From assembly GCF_036711975.1 (NCBI RefSeq), contig NC_091972.1, positions 19,907,001 to 19,971,000 on the forward strand: a stretch of 64,000 nucleotides of DNA, in the 5' to 3' direction. Both the position numbers and the translations under genes were made by a program. This document shows, in pieces, positions 54,041 through 62,944 of this stretch (positions are counted from its first letter, which is position 1; each line of letters starts with the position of its first letter). The DNA is from Onthophagus taurus. Lineage: Eukaryota; Arthropoda; Insecta; Coleoptera; Scarabaeidae. The notes beneath the pieces are model-generated. The model was given only the letters and a program-made list of their open reading frames with translations, was not told where the DNA came from and searched no databases.

Positions 54041-54810
54041 GATTTAAGGCAGTCCGACATCAAAAGTTATTATGCTGCGGCTGGATCACATCCGGCGTTA
54101 TTTGGCCAGTCGCAAACATCTAAAGTGGGGTTGAAATGTAAACCAGCTGGGCAAGGCATATCGTGAACTGTGCCGTACTTATCGCATTTGCAATATCTTC
54201 CACATTCTTCTGGATGAGGGTGGAAAACTGGGATTTCACCTGGAGTGTAGGGACAGGTTACTGATGTGCACTGTCCACAGTCGGGAGCTTGAGTAGGTTG
54301 TGTTGGTGGGCAATCTGTGGGAGGAGGAGTAGTTGGGCAATCTGTGGGAGGAGGAGTAGTTGGGCAATCTGTCGGAGGAGGAGTAGTTGGGCAATCTGTG
54401 GGAGGAGGAGTAGTTGGGCAATCTGTGGGAGGAGGAGTAGTTGGGCAATCTGTGGGAGGAGGAGTAGTTGTGCAATCTGTGGGAGGAGTAGTTGGCGTTA
54501 CGGGACCACATTCACATCCTGCTGCTTCTGGCCAATCACAAACGTTTAATTGGGGGTTAAAGTGTAATCCATCTGGGCAAGGCATATCGTGAATTGCGCC
54601 GTAGTTATCGCATTTACAATATCTTCCACAATCTTCAGGATGTGGATGGAAAATTGGGTATTGTCCAGGAACGTTGGGGCAAGTTAAACCCTCGCATCTG
54701 CCGCAATCAGGAACGGTAGTAGGACCACTTGTTGGTGCAGGAGTGGAACCAGGTTCACATCCAGCATCACTAGGCCAATCGCAAACATTTAATATGGAGT
54801 TGAATTGAAT
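54041..54810 (-). pseudogene. 5'-truncated tandem copy of gene E
   Basis: Minus-strand frame from about 54800 to 54070 is open: the end of a CBM14 domain (NVCDWPSDAGC), a full one (GRCEGLTCPNVPGQYPIFHP), the linker with seven TPPPTDCP-type repeats, and the last domain ending CDPAAA. It has no signal peptide, exon 1 or promoter. Its upstream border (near 54810) is the 3' flank of gene E (TTAGATTTAAGG.AGTCCGAC), which is repeated at 54040-54062. So it is a tandem duplicate cut at the 5' end. It could only be expressed as read-through from gene E. Confidence 0.85.
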
Positions 54811-54841
54811 TAGATTTAAGGGAGTCCGACATCAAAAGTTA

Positions 54842-56471
54842 TCATACTGCGGCTGGATCACATCCGGCGTTATTTGGCCAGTCGCAAACATCTAAAGTGG
54901 GGTTGAAATGTAAACCAGCTGGGCAAGGCATATCGTGAACTGTGCCGTACTTATCGCATTTGCAATATCTTCCACATTCTTCTGGATGAGGGTGGAAAAC
55001 TGGGATTTCACCTGGAGTGTAGGGACAGGTTACTGATGTGCACTGTCCACAGTCGGGAGCTTGAGTAGGTTGTGTTGGTGGGCAATCTGTGGGAGGAGTA
55101 GTTGTGCAGTCTGTGGGAGGGGTAGTTGTGCAATCTGGGGGAGGAGTAGTTGTGCAATCTGGGGGAGTAGTTGTGCAATCTGGGGGAGGAGTAGTTGTGC
55201 AATCTGGGGGAGTAGTTGTGCAATCTGGGGGAGGAGTAGTTGTGCAATCTGGGGGAGTAGTTGTGCAATCTGGGGGAGTAGTTGTGCAATCTGGGGGAGT
55301 AGTTGTGCAATCTGGTGGAGTAGTTGTGCAATCTGGGGGAGGAGTAGTTGTGCAATCTGGGGGAGGAGTAGTTGTGCAATCTGGGGGAGGAGTAGTTGTG
55401 CAATCTGGGGGAGGAGTAGTTGTGCAATCTGGGGGAGGAGTAGTTGTGCAATCTGGGGGAGGAGTAGTTGTGCAATCTGGGGGAGGAGTAGTTGTGCAAT
55501 CTGGGGGAGGAGTAGTTGTGCAATCTGGGGGAGGAGTAGTTGTGCAATCTGGGGGAGGAGTAGTTGTGCAATCTGGGGGAGTAGTTGTGCAAGGAGGAGG
55601 AGTAGTTGTGCAAGGAGGAGGAGTAGTTGTGCAAGGAGGAGGAGTAGTTGTGCAAGGAGGAGGAGTAGTTGTGCAATCTGGGGGAGGAGTAGTTGTGCAA
55701 TCTGGGGGAGGAGTAGTTGTGCAATCTGGGGGAGGAGTAGTTGTGCAATCTGGGGGAGGAGTAGTTGTGCAATCTGGGGGAGGAGTAGTTGTGCAATCTG
55801 GGGGAGGAGTAGTTGTGCAATCTGGGGGAGGAGTAGTTGTGCAATCTGGGGGAGGAGTAGTTGTGCAATCTGTGGGAGGAGTAGTTGTGCAATCTGTGGG
55901 AGGAGTAGTTGGCGTTACGGGACCACATTCACATCCTGCTGCTTCTGGCCAATCACAAACGTTTAATTGGGGGTTAAAGTGTAATCCATCTGGGCAAGGC
56001 ATATCGTGAACTATGCCGTAGTTATCGCATTTACAATATCTTCCACAATCTTCGGGATGTGGATGGAAAATTGGGTCTTGTCCAGGAACGTTGGGGCAAG
56101 TTACAGACTCGCATCTGCCGCAATCAGGGGCACGGGTAGTAATGGATTGGGTGGGTGGACGGGCTGTGGTTTCGGTGGAGCATTTGGCATTGCTTGGCCA
56201 ATCGCAAACATTTAATTCGGTGTTGAAATGTAAGCCGTCTGGGCAGGTCATAAGTACTTTAGATCCCCAGACACAATAATAAAACTTGGTGCAATCTTCA
56301 CTATCACGCAAGGTATCTACATAGGCATTTACAGTACTTGGACAAGCGCCGTCGGGTTCAGCGCCAATTCCAATAACACCCAATACTAATAGAACAGCTA
56401 CTATTGCTGTGAAAAAAAAATGATTATTAAAAAAAATAATTCCTATTATTAAAATTGTTCACACCTTTCAT
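54842..56471 (-). CDS. Secreted three-domain chitin-binding mucin with Cys/Thr/Pro repeat, gene E
   Basis: Exons 56471-56465 (ATG AAA G) and 56406-54842 with a 58-bp intron (GTGTG to TTCACAG). Splicing gives 523 aa. Signal peptide 1 to about 18 (MKAIVAVLLVLGVIGIG). CBM14 domains at about 20-78 (GACPST..EDCTKFYYC..AKC, all six Cys) and 97-155. Then about 280 residues of 7-9-residue repeats (PPDCTTTPP and variants PPCTTTPP, PPTDCTTTPP), about 35 in number, each with one Cys. A last CBM14 domain (GQCTSVTCPYTPGEIPVFHP) ends the protein. Thr/Pro repeats suggest O-glycosylation, and the regular Cys could cross-link chains, which is inference. Likely a peritrophic-matrix mucin. No frame damage. Confidence 0.94.
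55080..55912 (-). repeat. Minisatellite coding the DCTTTPPP repeats of gene E
   Basis: Units of mostly 24 bp (21 and 27 bp variants), consensus on the plus strand AATCTGGGGGAGGAGTAGTTGTGC. All unit lengths are multiples of three, so copy-number changes keep the frame. Four units in a row (about 55590-55680) replace AATCTGG by AAGGAGG, giving PPPC without Asp. Confidence 0.92.
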
Positions 56472-56501
56472 TGTTAAAGTTGATTGTTAAACAACTGGTA
56501 A

Positions 56502-56554
56502 ACTCTGATGTGACTGTAAAATCGGAACAACTTATATACCACAATTTTTTATCT
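56502..56554 (-). promoter_or_regulatory. Core promoter of gene E
   Basis: AGATAA (56554-56549), 10 bp, TATATAAG (56538-56531), initiator TCAGAGT (56508-56502) with 32 bp between. Nearly the same as pseudogene D through the whole 5' flank. Confidence 0.8.
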
Positions 56555-57215
56555 CATAATTAGATCAATTATGTAATCTATATTCGGTTTTGAAATAATT
56601 AATAAGAATTTTTCAAAATTGCCGAAAAGTTCCATATCTAAGAATTTTTAGAAATTAACTGAAAACTGTGTCTAGTTTACTGACCACGTATTAACTTAAC
56701 CAAATTATAACATCTATTATAATTTTTAAATATTTAAATTTTGTTATACTCTTTTTAATAAAACCTTAATTTTAAATTATCTCCGTTTTATCAGTTCATT
56801 GATCAAAGTTTTGAAGAGTACAAGTTATTTAATTAAAATCGGACGTAGGAAGCAATATAGAGGTGTTTTTAATAATTAGGTTTCTGAACATATTTAGGTC
56901 GTCCCTTAATTTTTGTAGAAGAATGATAATTAAAAATGAAAATTTAAAAGAATCAAACAGGTGTAAATTAAAATATAATATAATATGTTTTGAGGGATCA
57001 TTACAATATTACATCAATTAATGACAAGAAAAAAAATTCGGTAATTGGTGAAACAGCATGTATATTAAATAATCTTGATTTGTAGATCTTGTTGAATTGC
57101 AATAAATGCCAAAATTTACAAGTACAGAACATTAAAATGATAAAGCGCTTTCAAGGAATTTATTTTGATAACACTGTTTCCTGCTGTTAACAATAGACCG
57201 GCTGAAGTGGTGTGT
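56555..57215. repeat. Duplicated upstream region of gene E (matches 47830-48490)
   Basis: Counterpart of the gene D upstream block in the same orientation. It ends at the left terminus of the Ginger-like element. Confidence 0.88.
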
Positions 57216-58133
57216 ATAATGTATATGTTATGGCTAAAAGTCGAATTCCAGCTAAACCTAAGTTTAACCGGTTAAAGTTGGGAATTACCCGGGTCTTACG
57301 GTTAAAGTCCGAAGAGTTTTCAGCGCTTCGAACTTTAACCGGCTAAACCTAGGTGTAACCAATGGCAGTCGGTTAAAGAGCGCGAGGTTAGTTACTTTAA
57401 GTAAGCTTGTAGAACAATAAATTTTTAGGTAATAAATAAATGAAATCCATAATTAAGAACATTAATTTATTATTTATTTAAAAATAACAATTAACTAGTA
57501 TATTTCATATTAAACTAACGTAAAGAAATAGATATTTTCAAATAGATGCACACTTTCATTTTAAAGAAAAAAAATTAGTGTTTTTTTATTTGTTATTGCA
57601 AGATAAACTGGAATGGCACTTAGAGTTGCATAAAATATTTGCAGCTTTGCAAAGGCATTTTTTTGCTCCGCATTTTGTTTTACAATGGCATTTCTTAAAT
57701 CCTTGACCACCAGAGGTTGACTGTAAATTTGCAAGTTGTCGTAAGGACTTTTTGTCAGCTGAAACATTTTCAATATTTACAAATTTTGGTTCACATACGG
57801 TAAATTGATGCCTTCAAAACATTTCAGAAATGGTTCCTTTCTCATTACCTAACTTGTAGAGTCCATCCTCAGTACGTTGGAGAACGGTTAAAATAATGTT
57901 TCTAAAGTCACCCTTACCTTTATCTACGTCAGGAATTTTAACTCTAACGTTGTCACCAACATTGCACGGTGGATACTTGACATTTGACAAAGATTTCATT
58001 TTTTCAGCCTGTTCTGCTAGGTTTGCCTTTGCTTCGATTCTATTATTAATAATGTCATTTTTCTTTGAGCACAAATCACATAAATCATTGTTGTTTGTAC
58101 ACATTTCGCACATATTACTATGTGCCATTTCCT

Positions 58134-59382
58134 CAGTGTTGTTAAATACCCGGGTATTTATTTTCAAGGGTAAATATCCTGGATATATACCCGGGGGTAT
58201 TTACCCAAGATGGGTATTTTGAGGTATTTATAAATTTAATTTAAATTGAGTTGATGGCAGATTTGCAAGCACTTCAAGAATGCAGAGTCGCTTATCGACA
58301 TACCAAACTTATTTATAACATCTACAGGAATGCTACAATGACGGTAAAATTGCATGAAAGTATTGAAGAGAGTAAAAGTAGTAAAGTACTGATTGTGAGT
58401 AAAACAATGCGGGACACTGTTGGAACTCAAATTGTTCATCACAGTCCTCAGAGTACATTTAAACAACTGGATTGGACCCAAAAAGGCATAAACATTGATT
58501 GCAAATGCTTAAATAATTTACGCTACGCGGACGATATAGTTCTTATATCGGATAGCCTTGGAGAGATTAAACTAATGATGAACGACTTAAAGGAGGTGTG
58601 TGCAAGAGTCGTGCTAAATATCAACAAGAAGAACATCAAGATTGGGGATAATGAGATTGAGAGGGTTCACAGCAATGTAATCTTGGCTATGAGGTTCGTA
58701 TATCGAGAGATAATCAAACAAGCGAACTAAACAGAAGGATCTTAGAGACATCTTCAAGAGAAAAAGCCAAGAAAGGCTTTCAATCAATGCGTGTTTCCGG
58801 TTATGACATAAGGCTCCGAAACTTTAACATTAACGGTAACCACTGCCAGGAGGGTCTAACTCTGAGGGACTACATACGAAATGAAGACCTACGAAGAAGA
58901 ACTGGCGTAAATGATGTGGTTAACATTGTGGCAAAGCTTAAGTGGAACTGGACGGGTCATGTCGTGCGAATGAAGAATGAGCAGTGGACAAAATGGTTGC
59001 TTGAGTGAAGACCGCGAGCGAACAGACGAAGTAGACGTCAAAAGAATGACCAACAATTGTATTCAAACAGCACAGAATAGGGAAGGTCTATGTCCAACAA
59101 TGGACGCAGAGGGCTGCTTGGTGATAATAATCATAATAACTTGATCTAATCTAAATTACGACAGATTCGTCTAATGATAATACGTCTTTGATTGTTGGCA
59201 ATTCCTCGTCTTCAACGTCCTCATCGTCTTCCTCTTCAATTTTATTGGAATCGATATATTTTTACTGGTATCACTTTTATACCCACTGTTTGGGTATTTA
59301 CCCTGGGTCGGGGTAAATACCCGGATAAATACCCATTTTAGAAATACCTACCCGCCGGGTATTTACCCAGCGCCCAGCACTG
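58134..59382. mobile_element. Non-autonomous hAT element, 8-bp TSD, carrying a LINE fragment
   Basis: Ends CAGTGTTGTTAAATACCCGG and the reverse complement of CCGGGTATTTACCCAGCG..CAGCACTG are inverted. CATTTCCT is duplicated exactly (58126-58133 and 59383-59390). The subterminal parts are packed with TAAATACCCGGG-type palindromes. On the other strand the target reads GAGGAAATG, part of the Ginger gene (GEEM). Removing the element restores continuous reading there. Confidence 0.93.
58250..59135 (+). pseudogene. LINE RT and C-terminal fragment inside the hAT element
   Basis: 58251-58730 reads MTVKLHESIEESK, STFKQLDWTQKGINIDCKCL and NNLRYADDIVLISDSLGEI (catalytic YADD). After frame breaks 58787-59008 reads MRVSGYDIRL, EDLRRRTGVNDVVNIVAKLK and WNWTGHVVRMKNEQWTKWLL, the C-terminal signature of a common endonuclease-RT LINE. 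It ends in a TAATAATCATAATAA-like tail. Endonuclease and the first half of RT are missing. Confidence 0.85.
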
Positions 59383-60262
59383 CATTTCCTCTCCACTTTG
59401 AGTATCGTCATCGATACTTTGTTCGCATTCTTCCTGTGTTCTCAGTAGCTCCTTTAATTCCTATTCTGTAGAAATATTATCAATTAATTCGGAGGGAAAT
59501 AGAGATGACTTTAAACCAACTTTCACCTCACAGCCGAACATAGCTTTATATGGTGAACGCGTTATACCGGCGTGATGGGCTCTATTTTTCATCAATTGGA
59601 CAAATCTAAGTCCTTCAGACCATTGATTACAATTTTCGTCTTTCATCATATTTCAATATCTTGATTTGCCCTTTCAACACTACCTTGAGATTGGCTGTGA
59701 CGTGGTTTTCCTTGTATTATTTTTAATCCTGTCCACATGGATATTAAATTTTCAACTATTTTGTTTGCAAACTCCCTTCCATTATCGGCTCCAAATATGC
59801 AAAAAATATCTAACAACAGTCTAGCAACCTCTTCAGCAGTTTTACTCTGCAATGGTCGTAGCTGCACAAACTTTGTAAGGTGATCTTGATAAACAAGAAT
59901 AAATTTGAAATTACCATCAGGATTGGTTTGCATGTCGATTAAATCGACTTGGCAGCGGCTATTCATTTCTTTAGATACAATCGGTTTGACCACAATGCTT
60001 TTTTTGGCCGATTTTAATTTCATTTGGCACGATTTGCATAATCGAAGAAATATCATTATAACTTCCTGAGTGATATTTTTATATTTTTTTTTTAGCTTCC
60101 TGAACCATCCTGTTGCGACCACCATGTCCAATGGACACATGTATTTCATGAAGTTATTTGATATACAAATAACTCTTCATTTTTCACATACTGTTTAATT
60201 ACAGAATCGGTTTTACAAACAGGAGCAATTAATTTATCGGTACCAGATATATGACATAAATA

Positions 60263-61648
60263 CACTGTTGGAAATAATTCACGAGCACACCCTACATAAT
60301 CTGAACGCGTGAAGATAAATCCATAATATTTGCGGAGTACAAAGGTTTACTGTAGACGAGTTTATTCAGGGAGTTTCGAGTTGTTCCGTCGCGGCATTGT
60401 TGACTGAGCCGCCCTTCCAAGTGGAACATTCCGTCGCTATGGAGACCGAAGTGGATGGAAAATACCGGTCGTTTTTAGTGTGGTGTGAGGGACCACATTG
60501 TTATCGTACTCTGTGCGCAATGGAAGGGCGATCGCGTTTCTTAAGCGAGTTTGGGCGAGGAATGTTTGTGGGTATGCACATTGAGGGTGTATCGTTCTGT
60601 GAAATTGCGCGTCGTTTCGAGCGGTCGTTATCGGCAGTGCAACGGGCATGGCGAGAATGGTCTGAGGTAGGACATAGTCCCCGTCACACGAGGATCGCGC
60701 TCTTGTGCTCAGCGCTTTAGCGTCGTGTGTGTCCTCCTCAAGGCAACTTGGAGCTGTTTGGCCACTGGCAGGGGAAGGCGCACTCACTACGCGTACAGTA
60801 CGGCGGCGTTTAGTAGATAGTGGACTGCGCGCGCCTCGTGCGATACAACGGATTGCAGTAACACCCAAGCACCGCAGCATACGTCACGAGTGGGTCGACG
60901 CTAGGCATTAGTAGGTTGCCGAGTATAGGGACATTTTGTTTTCCGATGAATCAAGATTCGAATTAAGCACCGGTGATGCGCGAATTTTAGTTCGTCGGAG
61001 CCGTGATGATCGTCTAGTCGAGCAGAGTGTGCAAGAACACCCTATTCGCTGTCCTAGAACGCATTATGGTATCGGGTGCGATTACATATGGTGGACGTAC
61101 ACGTCTGCTACGTGTATAGCAGACCATGACGGGTCAACGATACGTAGATGAGGTGCTACGGTCCGTTGTGCTTCCCTACGTTCGGCGGCTCCCAGGTCTG
61201 CTATACATGCACGACAACGTACGACAGCACATCGGGCGTGTTGTATAGACCTTTGTGGAAGAGCACCGTATACGAATGCTTCCATGGCTAGCTCGGTTTC
61301 CGCATCTGAATCCGATCGAACATGTTTGGGACATGACTGGTCGGAGACTTCTACGTTATCCGGCTTCCTCGGCTAACGTTGAGGAGCTATGGAGACGAGT
61401 TGAGGTGGCATGGTTGGCCATCCCTCTCGCTACAATATAGCGACTTATAGACTCCATGCCACATCGTGTAGCGATGGTACGCGAAGCTCACGGGGGATAC
61501 TCTCGCTATTGATGTTTCTCCTCCCAGCAGAGTTGTGCCGTTCTCCATGTGAGAGTAAGTTACACTACTTTAGTACTACTTCCATACCAAATTTTATTGC
61601 GCGTTCAGATTATACAGGGTGTGCTCGTGAATTATTTCCAACATTGTA
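60263..61648 (+). mobile_element. Tc1-type transposon nested in the Ginger-like element
   Basis: Ends CACTGTTGGAAATAATTCAC (60263) and GTGAATTATTTCCAACATTG (to 61648), flanked by TA. The inverted repeats are about 50 bp and include GAGCACACCCT and CTGAACGCG. It is richer in G+C and CG pairs than its surroundings. It splits the Ginger gene between KRLD and SGTDKLI. Confidence 0.93.
60520..61512 (+). pseudogene. Tc1 transposase (DD34E), broken
   Basis: Start at ATG 60520 (MEGRSRFLSEFGRGMFVGMH) with the first HTH SFCEIARRFERSLSAVQRAW. Frameshift and stop near 60718, then pieces in several frames: FSDESRFEL (first Asp, 60936), GAITYGGRTRLLRV, YVDEVLRSVVLPYVRRL, YMHDNVRQH (second Asp, 61204 region), RFPHLNPIEHVWDM (Glu, 61310 region) with 34 residues between Asp and Glu, and SMPHRVAMVREAHGGYSRY at the end. 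An in-frame stop after GRVV and several indels disable it. Confidence 0.88.
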
Positions 61649-62239
61649 TATCTAATCGTTTCAAACGACGATAATGCAACGCTGATTTTTTGCTAGACTG
61701 CTTAGCTTCTTTCACTTCTTCAATAAACTTATTATATTGTGCATTATTCATGTAAAAGTTATTCTTAGGATCCTTAGCGGACAAAGCGTTTTTGAATTCT
61801 TCATAAAAACTTGACTTAAACACCTTCCATTTTTGAAGTTAATTCGTCAAAGTAATGATAACGAACTAACCAAATGTACAACGAACGAGATCGATTTGCT
61901 CTATTATTTAATAAATACGCACAGGGATGGCGCAATAATGATGCAATACTAACCGAATGCACAACGAACACAATCGCCTTGTTTTAACGTGTTCTCTGTC
62001 GCTGGCGCCGTCCTCTTATTCCCGTAAGTGATAGCTCGAGATAGGGCCGAGACAGGCGGCAGCGAATGTGTTAACCAACTGCCACCGGTTACACCCAGGT
62101 TTAGCCGGTTAAAGTTGGAAGCGTTGAAAACTATTTGGACTTTAGCCGTAAGACCCCAGGTAATTCTCAACATTAACCGGTTAAACTTAGGTTTACCCGG
62201 AATTCGAGCTCTAGCCGTAACATATACAAGTAATAATGT

Positions 62240-62935
62240 AATGTAATGAAAATAGCGCAACTTCACGCTCATGTTACAACCTAATTTTTTGAAGTTTTCT
62301 AGCATCACACCCACTAACATCTTACAATTAGCAGCTTTATCATTGCCCAAGAAACCATTGACAACTGCTTTGAAGCTAGTTCACACCTCTCTTTCAATTC
62401 TCTAATCTGTGACCCAACGAATATCCCTTCTTTTATTTTAGCATCACTCAAGTTGGGATATTTATCTACAAATACTTAAAACAAGCACCATTTTTATTAA
62501 GCGCCTTTACTAACTGCTTCATTATTACTAATTTGATATGAACTGGGAGTAGTAACATCTTTTTCGCATTAATCAATGGATCTTTGAGAATGTTTGAGTC
62601 TTTTGCTTCGAGGCAAGTACGACTAGGCCAATTCTCTTTAATATAGTGCTATTCCCGATCTCTGCTATCCCATAAACATATAAAACATGGATATTTTGTA
62701 AAAACCGACTCTTGACCAAAAAGCAGTCCAGTTATTATCAAATCTCCACATATATTACGTTTGTGTTGTTTATATTATATAGCTTCAAGAATAGTTTTAA
62801 AATTGATGTATGATTCTTTTAAGTGTACCGAATGAGTAATAGGTAAGGAGGCGTATTTATTTAAATTATGCTGCACAACCGCTTTAAAACGTCTCTTAAA
62901 AAAATCAATAAACAACCTACTATTCATGGATCATA
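62240..62935 (-). pseudogene. Relic of an unassigned arthropod repeat-associated ORF family
   Basis: Broken minus-strand frames read FTKYPCF and CLWDSRDRE (about 62700-62650), NILKDPLINAKKMLLL, VHIKLVIMKQLVKALNKNGACF (62590-62490), IKEGIFVGSQIRELKER and FLGNDKAANCKMLVGVMLEN..FKKLGCNMSVKL (62350-62250). I recall this motif order from many uncharacterised arthropod repeat proteins. I do not know a superfamily name or function. It ends at the Ginger terminus. Confidence 0.65.
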
Positions 62936-62944
62936 CTCCTAATG

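Larger units (their letters stand above)
57586..61845 (-). pseudogene. Ginger-type integrase/transposase (KRBA2-like), interrupted
   Basis: Minus-strand order: N-terminus 61840-61650 (SSFYEEFKNALSAKDPKNNF, HYRRLKRLD); after the Tc1 insertion SGTDKLIAPVCKTDSVI, an HHCC zinc finger (HVSIGHGG.. and CKSC, frameshift in an A-run near 60095); integrase core 60000-59650 with CQVDLIDM (Asp), FGADNGREF (Asp, with a small deletion before it) and SQGSVERANQDIE (Glu), spacing D-x36-E; then QWSEGLRFVQLMKNRAHHAG and SPYKAMFGCE. After the hAT insertion come YPPCNVGDNVRVKIPDVDKG (SH3-like) and a Cys-rich CXC tail (KKCHCKTKCGAKKCLCKAAN) to a stop at 57586. Besides the insertions only a few stops and shifts are seen. 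Confidence 0.88.
57220..62228 (-). mobile_element. Ginger/KRBA2-like integrase DNA transposon with two nested insertions
   Basis: Ends TGTATATGTTA[T/C]GGCT: the left arm (57220 to about 57400) and right arm (about 62050-62228) are inverted repeats of roughly 180 bp sharing GAATTCC, TAAACCTAAGTTTAACCGG and GTTAAAGTTGG. The TG..CA ends suit an integrase-type transposase. The enclosed minus-strand gene is a retroviral-type integrase of the Ginger group. A hAT element (58134-59382) and a Tc1 element (60263-61648) lie inside. A target duplication is not clear. Confidence 0.85.

Noticed and set aside
55008..56009. Long open frames of about 300 codons on the plus strand and in a second minus frame across the gene E repeat
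   Set aside because: They arise because the minisatellite units are multiples of three bases, so every frame stays open. They have no start context, signal peptide or domain. The minus frame with CBM14 domains is the real one.
60437..60880. 147-codon minus-strand frame
   Set aside because: Antisense of the GC-richer Tc1 transposase.
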